Source of the DNA: Saprospiraceae bacterium
GTDB taxonomy: Bacteria; Bacteroidota; Bacteroidia; Chitinophagales; Saprospiraceae
Direction of reading: 5' to 3'
Assembly (NCBI GenBank): GCA_016714445.1
Contig: JADJNF010000010.1
Coordinates: 1-64,000, forward strand
DNA: 64,000 nt
The notes under the pieces were generated by a model. The model was given only the letters and a program-made list of their open reading frames with translations, ran no database searches and was not told where the DNA came from. This document shows positions 54,563 through 63,217 of this stretch, piece after piece (within the stretch, counting starts at the first letter, position 1; the number at the start of each line of letters is the position of its first letter). The translations under genes and the position numbers were made by a program.

Positions 54563-56311
54563 TTATATAGTACGAATGGTGATGGTTACTTTTGTACCTG
54601 GAAATTGTTTATTTTCAGGATATAATTTACTGTAAACTATTACATTTTCTTTTGTTCTGTTGATCAACTCCAATCTTTTTTGAGTCAGTCCGGAGCCAAT
54701 TGACACATGAGTACCATTTGTTGTGCTTTGAATAATTCCCACACCATTGTCCGATACTTCTACGATCACATTATCATTGATTTTGCTGAATTTTATATGT
54801 AAGTATCCTTCATGTGGAATTTTTCTTAGTCCATGTAAGAGGGCATTTTCGACAAAAGGCTGAATCAGCATGGGAGGAATCAGAATTTTTTGAGGAGATT
54901 CAGAGATGTTATATTCGATTTCATACTCAGTATTTCCTTCTCTTTTGACTTTTTCAAGAGCCAGATAAGTATCCAAAAAGGAAATTTCATCTGCCAGAGA
55001 AATATATTGCTGGTGTGAAGCATTCAGGGATAAACGGATAACTTTTGCATATTTCGAAATAAAATCCATAGCACCGTTTTTGTCATTATTCATAATATAA
55101 GCCTGGACAGAATTCAATCCGTTAAAAATAAAATGGGGACTAATCTGAGCACTAAGTGCCGTTTTTTCAAGCATAAGATTTTCCAATTTCAGCTTTTCAG
55201 ACATCTTGATCTGGCTCAAACCCAAATTGACCATGACCGTAGATATGATCACCACTTCCAGTAAATGGCCGAAAACAGCCCCAAAACTAGTGATAAAATT
55301 TGCATCTATCGCCCCGGTATAACTCAGCGGTTTTAGTATGGCACCAAATACCAGAAATGCAAAAGAATAGACTAGATAAATACTTTTATCAAGTTTTTTT
55401 ACAGCACCAGTCAATGACATCACAAAAGCCAATATAAAAGATACCAAAACACACGACAATACAGTGTAGAACACAAACGGATAAACCTTTTTAATGGAAT
55501 ACAAATCTGTAAGTATGGAAAGGGCAGTTAAAATCAGAATCGCACATATGACCTTTATAATTTTTTTGAAAAAAACAGGCAACCCGGCTTTTAAAAAATC
55601 ATACACAAACAATATCAAATACGCACCTGAACCAAGGATAAGTAAAAAAGAAATGTCTTCATCCAAATGCGGAAATTCATACCATATGTACAACCCGGAA
55701 AAACCAAATTCCGTCATAAAATAGGTATACGTAAATAGAAGGTATAGCAAATAATAAAAATTGTAATTGAATATTCGAAATCTTGTTAAAACGATGACCT
55801 GAAATAAAATAAATAAAAAAACAATGCCTGTATAGAATCCAAGGAATAAATGAAACACCACTTCGTCTTCTTTAAATGCTGACTTTGTTTTGACTACCAT
55901 GGAGACATTGTAATTACTTTTGTTGGCTATCCAAATAAAAATACTGTCACTCAATAATGTCATTTCAGAAAGCGGCAATAAAATATTTCTATCCCTATAT
56001 TTTTTTTCTGAATAATGTACTTTTGTTCCAAATTTATATGGAATACTGTTTTTTGATTTAAGATATATAAATACCGAATCTACCTGTGCTGTTTCAATGA
56101 TGAGCAGATCTTCAGATGTGACTTTATTATTCAACAATAACTGGTACCAATCATGATTAAATAAGTTGTCAGATCCAATATTTGAATTATAGATAGGTAT
56201 ACAGGATGGAGCCTCCCACTTACAAAGCGTAAATCCCTGGTCATCAGCGCCTTTTAGCGGTGACCAGGCTACTATAATAAACAAACCTAAACTTAACCAT
56301 CGGCAGGCCAA
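54563..56311 (-). CDS. LytS-type sensor histidine kinase with 7TM (7TMR-DISM-like) sensor
   Basis: 582 residues from a TTG start at 56311, two bases after the response-regulator stop, so the genes are translationally linked. Signal peptide, an extracytoplasmic beta domain (~25-145), seven membrane helices (~152-365), then the His_kinase fold with phospho-acceptor His393 in AQISPHFIFNGLN and the ATP-binding box ENALLHGL / DNGVGI. Works with the LytTR regulator upstream. Ligand unknown. Confidence 0.9.
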   Translation of the reverse strand: MACRWLSLGLFIIVAWSPLKGADDQGFTLCKWEAPSCIPIYNSNIGSDNLFNHDWYQLLLNNKVTSEDLLIIETAQVDSVFIYLKSKNSIPYKFGTKVHYSEKKYRDRNILLPLSEMTLLSDSIFIWIANKSNYNVSMVVKTKSAFKEDEVVFHLFLGFYTGIVFLFILFQVIVLTRFRIFNYNFYYLLYLLFTYTYFMTEFGFSGLYIWYEFPHLDEDISFLLILGSGAYLILFVYDFLKAGLPVFFKKIIKVICAILILTALSILTDLYSIKKVYPFVFYTVLSCVLVSFILAFVMSLTGAVKKLDKSIYLVYSFAFLVFGAILKPLSYTGAIDANFITSFGAVFGHLLEVVIISTVMVNLGLSQIKMSEKLKLENLMLEKTALSAQISPHFIFNGLNSVQAYIMNNDKNGAMDFISKYAKVIRLSLNASHQQYISLADEISFLDTYLALEKVKREGNTEYEIEYNISESPQKILIPPMLIQPFVENALLHGLRKIPHEGYLHIKFSKINDNVIVEVSDNGVGIIQSTTNGTHVSIGSGLTQKRLELINRTKENVIVYSKLYPENKQFPGTKVTITIRTI

Positions 56312-56312
56312 T

Positions 56313-57065
56313 CTATGCTAATTTTAATCGTTGCAAAACTTCTTTCTTTTTTCTTTTTGACACAGGAATGATACTCCCATCTTTCATATGAATAACTCCG
56401 TTTGCACCATTTACAAATCGCACCAAATAGTGGATATTGACCAAATGAGAATGGTGTACCCTTATAAATATAGTTTCAGAGAGGTGTTTTGCTATTGAAC
56501 CCATTGGTTTTGACACCATCCTGAACTGCTCATTATTTAAAATAATGTGGCAATACATACCATCCGCTTCCACTCTTACTATCTCATCATTATGAAGTAA
56601 TTCAACACCATCCAACCCTGGAATAGCAATACTACCATAATAGGAAGGATTACTTAAATCCAAAGGTATCAGGCGTCTTACTTTGTCTATAGATTTGATG
56701 AGTTGGTCAATGCTGTAAGGTTTAAGTAAATAATCAGTCACTCTATGTTGAAATGCCTGAAAAGCATATTGCTCATGACCGGAAGTCACAATGATTTTAA
56801 AATCAAAAGAAGGAAAATGGTCAAGAATCTCAAAGCTGTTTTTCCCATTCAACTCAATATCCAAAAAAACAATATCAGGTTTGACTCTATTGATTGACTC
56901 AATGGCTTCCGGAATATCGGTAACTATATCGTTTACCTCGACATCTGGTGAATACTCCAAAATTATCCCTTTTAAAAATTCAGAAGATAGAATTTCGTCT
57001 TCAACAATTATACTCTTCAATTTTCGATTTGGCATATCATGCTTTTTCTTTAGCTTCTTATGCAT
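56313..57065 (-). CDS. LytTR-type response regulator
   Basis: 250 residues. Receiver domain with phospho-acceptor Asp69 in PDIVFLDIELNG and Lys in YLLKPYS; LytTR DNA-binding domain (~145-250, FIRVHHSHLVNIHYLVRFV, MKDGSIIPVSKRKKKEVLQ). First gene of the pair with the sensor kinase. An internal ATG (residue 11) may be the true start. Confidence 0.92.
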   Translation of the reverse strand: MHKKLKKKHDMPNRKLKSIIVEDEILSSEFLKGIILEYSPDVEVNDIVTDIPEAIESINRVKPDIVFLDIELNGKNSFEILDHFPSFDFKIIVTSGHEQYAFQAFQHRVTDYLLKPYSIDQLIKSIDKVRRLIPLDLSNPSYYGSIAIPGLDGVELLHNDEIVRVEADGMYCHIILNNEQFRMVSKPMGSIAKHLSETIFIRVHHSHLVNIHYLVRFVNGANGVIHMKDGSIIPVSKRKKKEVLQRLKLA

Positions 57066-57276
57066 AAATGTAAATAAAGTAACCCAAAAAAATAAAAAAT
57101 AATTAAAATAATTTCATTTATACCACAATATTTACCGATAAGAAGGAATTTACTACCACTTAGCAATTAATTGTGTATTTTTATATTAATTCATTTATAT
57201 TTGTTGTGCAAAGAAAAGGAGTAAATTTTAATGCAACGTATAACAAAAGTTATATATCATTGATCATTTGCTTCCC

Positions 57277-57284
57277 TAAGTTTG
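57277..57284 (+). promoter_or_regulatory. Bacteroidota -7 element
   Basis: TAAGTTTG, 34 bases before the ATG at 57319. A second match (TATATTTG, 57196-57203) lies further upstream. Confidence 0.4.
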
Positions 57285-57318
57285 CAGATTCTTTTTGCAC
57301 CTTTTTAAATAACCGATT

Positions 57319-57669
57319 ATGAACAATTATTCTACCACAGATTCAAAACAAATCTCCATCAATTCAGGCAAAAAATTCATTTTTTACAATCTTAATGACA
57401 TCTGTTATATTATCGTAAAAAATGATCAAATCATATGTAATATGACCAATCAGAAAGAGATCCCTTTACATCTTGAATTTGATACATTAAAACAACTCCT
57501 TCTGAATCATAATTTTGTTCAGATCGGCCAAAATATTATTATCAACCGCAATGAAATTAAAATGATCCGGAATTATGAAGAAGGAGCTAAAATATTTACT
57601 AAATGTACTATGGTCATTCATGTCAATGAACATTACTCTAGACTAAAAAAAGATCTCCAATTATTCTGA
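57319..57669 (+). CDS. Stand-alone LytTR domain protein
   Basis: 116 residues with only a LytTR-like domain (~15-112, KKFIFYNLNDICYIIVKND, FVQIGQNIIINRNEIKMI). It has no receiver. The usual HHS near the DNA contact is replaced by IGQNIIINRN, so DNA binding may be changed. Divergent from the two-component operon; may modulate the same targets (inference). Confidence 0.72.
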   Translation: MNNYSTTDSKQISINSGKKFIFYNLNDICYIIVKNDQIICNMTNQKEIPLHLEFDTLKQLLLNHNFVQIGQNIIINRNEIKMIRNYEEGAKIFTKCTMVIHVNEHYSRLKKDLQLF

Positions 57670-57752
57670 CCATTTAAAATATGTATCTGACCACTTATAA
57701 TAATTTTCAAACCAAATGACATAATAATTATACAAGGTGTTTATTTTTGAAA

Positions 57753-57760
57753 TATATTTG
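57753..57760 (+). promoter_or_regulatory. Bacteroidota -7 element
   Basis: TATATTTG, 30 bases before the ATG at 57791. Confidence 0.5.
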
Positions 57761-57790
57761 GGAGCGACTTTGATAATATAAAACAGAATT

Positions 57791-58123
57791 ATGGAAAACC
57801 AAAAATTAGCATTTCAACTCGGTAAAGAAATAAAATTTCTTGCACAAAATGAGGTCATGTATTGTGTTTCAGATTCCAATTATTCCGGCATTACCGCAAC
57901 TGATGGTAGAAAAGTACTCACATCCAAAACTTTAAAAGAACTTGAAAAAATCTTTGACCCCAATATATTTATTCGAGTTCATCATTCCTGTATCATCAAT
58001 ATACAGCATGTAGCCAGCTTTTCTAATGAAAATGAAAATGCCCTTGAAATGAATGATGGTAAACAATTACACGTTTCGAGAAGGAGAAAAAAGCAGTTTT
58101 TGTCTATGTTTCATAGGTTGTAA
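57791..58123 (+). CDS. Stand-alone LytTR domain DNA-binding protein
   Basis: 110 residues, a single LytTR domain with FIRVHHSCIINIQHVASF and VSRRRKKQFLSMFHRL, close to the C-terminal domain of the response regulator at 56313. Own promoter element. Third LytTR protein in 2 kb, so a local regulatory set is likely. Confidence 0.82.
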   Translation: MENQKLAFQLGKEIKFLAQNEVMYCVSDSNYSGITATDGRKVLTSKTLKELEKIFDPNIFIRVHHSCIINIQHVASFSNENENALEMNDGKQLHVSRRRKKQFLSMFHRL

Positions 58124-58147
58124 TGGGTTTGATTTGCTGAATTGCTT

Positions 58148-58169
58148 GCTCCCGATAGCTATCGGGAGC
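58148..58169. repeat. 22-bp perfect palindrome
   Basis: Half-site GCTCCCGATAG followed directly by its complement CTATCGGGAGC. Confidence 0.75.
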
Positions 58170-58170
58170 T

Positions 58171-58198
58171 GAGTTGTGGGAGTTGTGGGAGTTGTGAA
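58171..58198 (+). repeat. Nine-base tandem repeat
   Basis: GAGTTGTGG occurs three times in a row, the last copy partial. Confidence 0.6.
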
Positions 58199-58333
58199 TC
58201 AGGTGATGGGATGATAATGCCTTGTAACCCTTTGTGTAACTAAGTGTCTTTGCGACTTTGTGGCGTATTTATTTGGTGGTTTGAGGTGACCTGTAGAACA
58301 TCGAGTGATCGGGTGATCTTAAGCACTATTTAT

Positions 58334-58433
58334 CCCGACTTCAGAGAAGTCGTACTTTGTTTGAAATTCATAATGTAAGGTCATTTCGACTCCAGCGGAG
58401 TCGAACTATACATTAGATTTTTAAAAGGTCAGA
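58334..58433 (+). repeat. Dispersed hairpin repeat, copy A
   Basis: CCCGACTTCAGAGAAGTCG at one end and CGACTCC..GGAGTCG then ACTATACATTAGAT near the other; each half can form its own hairpin. Matches copies at 62449 and 63904. Confidence 0.8.
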
Positions 58434-58545
58434 GGATCAAGGTTAGAGTTCATCCTGAGACCGAAAGATTTATCAATAACTAAAGTTTAGTGTTTTGATC
58501 TGGGTATCGCCTCTAGCCGGCTAGGCTTTAACTTTTTTTCCGCAA

Positions 58546-58587
58546 GTCGAGTAGGCAAGCGGGAGTTTCACCCGCAAGCCTCTCACG
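58546..58587 (-). ncRNA. Group II intron domain VI
   Basis: Pairing GAGAGGC..GCGGG / CCCGC..GCCT-A-CTC leaves one unpaired A, the branch point, followed by CTCGAC to the 3' splice site. Confidence 0.75.
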
Positions 58588-58621
58588 GAACCGTGCTTGA
58601 AGATCTCCCTTCACACGGCTC
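58588..58621 (-). ncRNA. Group II intron domain V
   Basis: Exactly 34 nt on the minus strand: GAGCCGTG pairs with CACGGTTC, TGAAG with CTTCA, a GAGA tetraloop closes the tip, and AG forms the two-base bulge. The AGC catalytic triad is present at positions 2-4. Confidence 0.9.
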
Positions 58622-58641
58622 TTGATGTAGTTTAAAAATCA

Positions 58642-58790
58642 TTAACTATACCCTTTTGACCAATGATAGAAAAGATTTGGCTTTTCTTTTCGGATCATTT
58701 GATACATGTTCAACGCTTCTTTTGTTCCTATTTTGTACTTCTTTCTTATCCACTTTCTTATTCGTGTATTTAAATGATAAAAGCACTTCT
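58642..58790 (-). pseudogene. Displaced 3' end of the intron RT gene
   Basis: Reads (minus strand) the same C-terminal residues as the main RT gene through EKPNL and then the original ending FYHWSKGYS and a TAA at 58642. It has been cut from the RT gene by the IS insertion; bases 58672-58790 are the duplicated part. Confidence 0.85.
58672..58790 (+). repeat. 119-bp target duplication, left copy
   Basis: Identical, as far as I can read, to 60390-60508. Flanks the IS on its left. Confidence 0.92.
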
Positions 58791-60389
58791 CCTGACTTGT
58801 CTCAAGTAAATTTAGTGCGTTTTTAAATGTTTGATTATCAGCATAATAATGATTTTTTTCAATAAATTTACCGCACTAAAGGGGTATTTTGTCATGAAAA
58901 TTAGGGTAGTAAACACCGCATCAAAAGCCAAAGCGGTTCAAATTGTACGGTATCAAAACAACAAACGAACCATTTTGCAGCATATAGGATCTGCTCATAC
59001 TGAAGCCGAGATGGATGAGCTAATATTATTAGCCGAAGAATGGATCAAAGACTTTTCTAAGCAATTATCCATTTTTCCCGACGAAAGTCCAAATAGATTA
59101 ATTCATCTCAGTCATTGTACCTTTATTGGAGTTCAATATAATTTTTTCTACCAACAGATTAGTGCCATACAGGATAAAATGGGGTTTGCTGAGCTGCCGC
59201 TTTTATTGAATGATTTAGTAACCATGAGAATTTTTGAACCAGCATCCAAACTTCGTTCTCTAGAACTGATGGAACAGTTTTTTGGCATAAAACATAGCCG
59301 TAAAAGCTATTACAAGATAGCTCCACAATGCGTTGACTTAAAAGAAAAGGTAGAGATGAAAGTTGTAGATTTTGCAAAAGAGCATTATTCGTTCAACTTT
59401 GACATTGTTTTTACGATGTGACAACACTTTACTTTGAGACCTTCGAAGAAGACGAGCTACGAAAGAACGGCTTTTCAAAAGACAGTAAATCTCAGCAACC
59501 ACAAATATTAGTGGCACTAATGGTTACCAAAGAAGGATTTCCTATCGCATTTGAAATATTCAGTGGAAATACTTTTGAAGGACATACCATTATTCCCACC
59601 ATAAAAAATTTTATCGGAAGAAACAAGGTCAAAGAATTTACAGTAGTAGCAGATGCGGCAATGATTAGTTCAGAAAACATTACACACTTAAATCAAAACG
59701 AAATCAACTATATAGTAGGCGCAAGATTGGGTAATCTCTCCATAAAGCTCCTTGGAACAATAGACGAGCAAATCGTCAGACAAGATGGTAAAAGTATCAG
59801 GATAAAGACGGAATTAGGTTATTTGATTTGCAGTTATTCTTCTGTACGATACCGCAAAGATTTGTATGAAATGAACAAACAAATCGAAAAAGCAAAGCAG
59901 GTAGAAGTACCATCCAAGAGCAGAAAACTAAAATTTACGAAGACCAATGATCAAAAACTGGAACTTAACGAAGAGCTTATCGAAAAAACTAAAAAGCTAC
60001 TCGGCATCAAAGGCTACTACACAAGCTTAGAAGAAAATATAGCGGACAATAAAACCATAATTGAACGTTACCACGAACTTTATAAAATAGAACAGGCATT
60101 TAGAGTGTCTAAAGGTGACCTGCGAACCAGACCTATATTCCATTTTAAGGAACAACCTATAAAACTTCACATACTGATATGTTTTATGGCTTTAGTTATC
60201 TCAAAGCACATCGAAATAAAGGCAGGTGTATCGATAAGAAAGTTCTTAGAAGAATCTAAAAAAATGGTAGATGGCCAAATCCTAAATCATATAACGCATA
60301 AAACCGTCACCGTAAAGGCAGAGAAAACTCAAAACATGGCCAAACTGGTGGCCAAATTATTTCCACCGCACTAAAAGGGACAAGTCAGG
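58791..60389 (+). mobile_element. IS1634-family insertion sequence, 1,599 bp
   Basis: Ends CCTGACTTGTC at the left and its complement at the right (11 bp perfect, then partly matching to TTAGTGCG). One transposase gene split by a frameshift. The 119-bp duplication at its borders agrees with the IS1634 family, known for unusually long and variable target duplications. Confidence 0.85.
58894..60374 (+). CDS. IS1634-family DDE transposase (frameshifted at 59408-59412)
   Basis: Start at the ATG at 58894 (MKIRVVNTASKAKAVQIVRY). The first part ends FDIVFTM at 59421; the second opens just there as TTLYFETFEEDELRKNGFSKD. One extra T in the run at 59408-59412 restores FDIVFYDVTTLYFETF, the first catalytic Asp block. 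FAIVEVFEGNTFEG-type block (FPIAFEIFSGNTFEGHT), VVADAAMISSENI with the second Asp, and YHELYKIEQAFRVSKGDLRTRPI with the Glu are in the second part. About 493 residues in all. Since the duplication is fresh, the frameshift may be a sequencing indel or a -1 slippage site. Confidence 0.8.
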
Positions 60390-61595
60390 AAGATTTGGCT
60401 TTTCTTTTCGGATCATTTGATACATGTTCAACGCTTCTTTTGTTCCTATTTTGTACTTCTTTCTTATCCACTTTCTTATTCGTGTATTTAAATGATAAAA
60501 GCACTTCTCTAATCCCCGTTTTGTGAAGAGTCCATAATAATTTATCCACCCAATCAGCTTGCTATTTAGGCTTACAGCAATATCTTGAATTTCCAATTCA
60601 GTATGCTTCATCGTTTTATTTGAACGAAACTCTTCCATTATCTTTTTCGTATTGACTTTACTTATGTCACCTAAAAACCCCAATAAGATTTGATTATCTT
60701 TCATAATCATTTTTGAAGGTTTAAAGCTAAAGCCAAGAAAATCAAATGTCACATGTTCGTGGTCTGCTTTTCGTCGATAATCTTTGCAATAGGCTATCTT
60801 TGTTTTGCTCTCTTTGATGGTTAGTTTTACTTCTCCTAATCGCTTCTTAATCTGTGTCAATATGTATTTGGCTTGACGCTCACTTTTGCAATGAACTACT
60901 ACATCATCTGCATATCTTACAAATCTTACATCAGGATGGTTTTTGTCAAACCATTTGTCTAATGTAAAGTGTAAATATAGGTTCGCTAACAGTGGACTTA
61001 TTACACCTCCTTGTGGTGTCCCTTTACCTTCTTTGCTCCTAATATTTCCATCTTTTTCTTGGACTGGCATCTCTAACCACCTTTTTACGTACATCAATAC
61101 CCATTTCTCCGGCATTACGTGTGCTACTGCCTTTAGCATGATTTCATGGTCTATCTCATCGAAGAATTTACTAATATCCATGTCTATCACCCAATCATAT
61201 TGATAGCAATTCTTTATTACTGTTCGTAATGCTTGATGTGCATTCTTTAAGGGGCGATAACCATAACTATCTTGGTGAAATATTCTATCTATGCGGCTTT
61301 CCATATACTCCTTTACTACTTGTTGACTGATTCTGTCTCGAAGTGTAGGAATACCCAACTTACGCATCGTACCGTCTTTCTTAGGAATTTCTACTTCTCT
61401 AACTGCATTTGGATGGTAACTTCCTGAAGCAAGTCTGCTCCATATCGTATGTAGATTGCTGGTTAGTTTCTCATCGAATATTTTCCAACTTTCTTCATCT
61501 ACTCCTGTAGCTTTCCCTCCTTTACGCAGTTTAAGATATGCTTCCCTTACCCACTTCCATTCGATAGGTATTGTTTGATTTACTCTTATTTCCAT
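60357..61595 (-). CDS. ltrA: Group II intron reverse transcriptase/maturase
   Basis: 412 residues. RT motifs: GIPTLRDRISQQVV, DMDISKFFDEIDH (first catalytic Asp), GTPQGGVISPLLANLYLH, FVRYADDVVVHC (YADD at ~228-231), FLGFSF and the X/maturase domain (~300-400, GWINYYGLFTKRGLEKCF, RIRKWIRKKYKIG). No HNH endonuclease. The last ten residues (PDLSLLVRWK) are read from the IS end and replace the native FYHWSKGYS, so nearly the whole enzyme survives the insertion. Confidence 0.93.
   Translation of the reverse strand: MEIRVNQTIPIEWKWVREAYLKLRKGGKATGVDEESWKIFDEKLTSNLHTIWSRLASGSYHPNAVREVEIPKKDGTMRKLGIPTLRDRISQQVVKEYMESRIDRIFHQDSYGYRPLKNAHQALRTVIKNCYQYDWVIDMDISKFFDEIDHEIMLKAVAHVMPEKWVLMYVKRWLEMPVQEKDGNIRSKEGKGTPQGGVISPLLANLYLHFTLDKWFDKNHPDVRFVRYADDVVVHCKSERQAKYILTQIKKRLGEVKLTIKESKTKIAYCKDYRRKADHEHVTFDFLGFSFKPSKMIMKDNQILLGFLGDISKVNTKKIMEEFRSNKTMKHTELEIQDIAVSLNSKLIGWINYYGLFTKRGLEKCFYHLNTRIRKWIRKKYKIGTKEALNMYQMIRKEKPNLPDLSLLVRWK
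60390..60508 (+). repeat. 119-bp target duplication, right copy
   Basis: Starts AAGATTTGGC and ends GCACTTCT, as does the left copy at 58672. Lies inside the RT gene. Confidence 0.92.
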
Positions 61596-62448
61596 CTTAA
61601 TCTTCCTCCTTTAGGAGTTGTTTTAATGTTAAATAATGTCTACATCCTAAGCCCTTCGCTTTAACTAACTTTCATTAGCCTTTAATACACTACTATGGCT
61701 TAGTCCGACTACCACATAACGTATTTACGACGTTGCCAAATGTGGTTCTCCCAAGTTTTATATTGAAGCCCAATATACAGTCATGTCGTCTTTACACCGA
61801 TGGATACATTGCCTGTAATTAGGTGTCCGCAATGCTCGTCTCTAAGTCCTTTTTACGACCCGATTTTATCCATATTTATGTTTTTTCGATGTTTCATCAA
61901 CGATTCCTTTACAGTCATCTCTATATATTATACCTGACGTTTTAATACGCCTTTTCTCTTTACGCTCACTACATCTCAATTACTCGATTTGCAGAAAAGA
62001 GTGGTTTGACAAGTTACCCTAAAATCCCTTGCCGATACTTCGCAACATGGTCACTCATGTTGTTGTATCATCTTCAATATAACATGGTAGGCTTTCACTT
62101 ACCCACCTTCATGGCGCACAAAAAGTAAACAAAAAAACTCCCAATACAAAAAACTCGCATCGATTTTTTACCTCTGCTCTAATATTTTGCTACTTTTCCT
62201 CTTCGCACTTTCCCGATTTTATCCTTCCACACAAATTCACCGCGAGCGCGGCACACAAAAAATCGAGAAATTGGTGCTGCTCAAACAGTTTTGGCTTGGT
62301 GTCTCCACGGTTTTATAATGGCTGTCGAAGCTTGAAGGGACATCACTAGGATGGTCTGAAGACTGTCAGATATGGTACACGAAGTTAGGAAAACTTCTAC
62401 GATCCAAGGTTAAGACATAGCGCATAGAAGTTAGGAAGTATCACAAAT

Positions 62449-62546
62449 CCCGACTTCAGAGAAGTCGCATTTTGTTTGATATCAATAATGTCTGATTTTC
62501 CGACTCCGGAGGAGTCGCACTATACATTAGATATTTAATTGGTCAG
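62449..62546 (+). repeat. Dispersed hairpin repeat, copy B
   Basis: Same order as copy A with small changes; ends ATTAGATATTTAATTGGTCAG, which it shares with copy C. Similarity to copy A goes on for ~40 more bases (AGAGTT..GACTGAAAGAT). Confidence 0.85.
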
Positions 62547-62762
62547 ATGATGAAGAGTAGAGTTGGTCTTCAGACTGAAAGATGAAGAACATCGAGTGAT
62601 TGGGTGATCATGTGATCGAGTGCATGCGGCTGATAGGCTTGCAAACGGACTACCACTATCGGTCACCATTATTAGTATCCTTAGCGTTTATAATTTTATT
62701 ATACGATATTATTATACATGTAAGCAATTCAAAAACAACAAATTAAATTAATATATTAAAAA

Positions 62763-62845
62763 TTATCCACATATAACTGATTTTTTTAACCATATATTAA
62801 ATTGATTTATAATACATTGCAAAGTTATCCACATTGCGTGGATAA
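62763..62845. other. DnaA-box cluster, candidate replication origin
   Basis: TTATCCACA at 62763-62771 and 62825-62833 (both perfect) and the reverse CGTGGATAA at 62837-62845, in a very AT-rich stretch (62690-62880). The last two boxes form a 12-bp inverted repeat AAAGTTATCCAC / GTGGATAACTTT (62821-62849). Confidence 0.45.
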
Positions 62846-62885
62846 CTTTCTGATTTTTTAAATTCAAATTATATATTTTTCAATG

Positions 62886-62893
62886 TATATTTG
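62886..62893 (+). promoter_or_regulatory. Bacteroidota -7 element
   Basis: TATATTTG just right of the DnaA-box cluster; would start a transcript with a ~320-base leader for the gene at 63218. Confidence 0.4.
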
Positions 62894-63217
62894 CATTGAT
62901 TTCAACGCCAACCTGAGACTTAAAATGATAATAGCACCAGGGTTCAAAAATTACTAATATCCTGCACTACTACTACATTAATTAAACCAAACATGCAAAT
63001 ACCGTACTGACGCGTCATCCATGATGAAATGTCAGTTATATAAAATTTGTCTTCAGCCTATGCTGCCGGCGGGAGATATCTTATGACAAAGGCAGTTTAT
63101 TTTTTAACGTTCTAATAATACATGTTATGTGGAACCATTTTTTTAATCACTCGCAGGATACTGTTATCGAGTCTAAACAAATAACAGAAGCCATTTATTT
63201 TTTAACTTTTAAATTTT

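Larger units (their letters stand above)
58124..58545. other. Intergenic repeat-rich region beside the intron
   Basis: 420 bases without a gene. It holds a 22-bp perfect palindrome (58148-58169), a tandem GAGTTGTGG (58171-58198) and copy A of the hairpin repeat (58334-58433), ending at a CTAGCCGGCTAG palindrome 24 bases before the intron's 3' end. Confidence 0.7.
58546..62119 (-). mobile_element. Group II intron, interrupted by an IS1634-family element
   Basis: Minus strand. The 5' end is GTGCGC at 62119 and the 3' end CTCGAC at 58546, the termini expected of a bacterial group II intron (GUGYG...AY). It encodes a maturase RT and ends in a 34-nt domain V and a domain VI with a bulged branch-point A seven bases from the end. 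An IS of 1,599 bp lies inside, between RT gene and domain V. The 5' boundary rests on the motif only; D1-D3 were not folded. Confidence 0.75.
62120..63217. other. Long intergenic region with repeat copy B and DnaA boxes
   Basis: 1.1 kb without a supported gene. From left: intron 5' exon, a GCGAGCGCGGC stretch (62242-62254), repeat copy B, an AT-rich block with DnaA boxes (62763-62845), a TATATTTG promoter element (62886), then a ~320-base leader for the gene at 63218 in which TTTATTTTTTAAC occurs twice. Confidence 0.7.

Noticed and set aside
62236..62260. GCGAGCGCGGC stretch as an attachment site or CRISPR-like repeat
   Set aside because: It occurs once, with no partner copy or integrase in the window.
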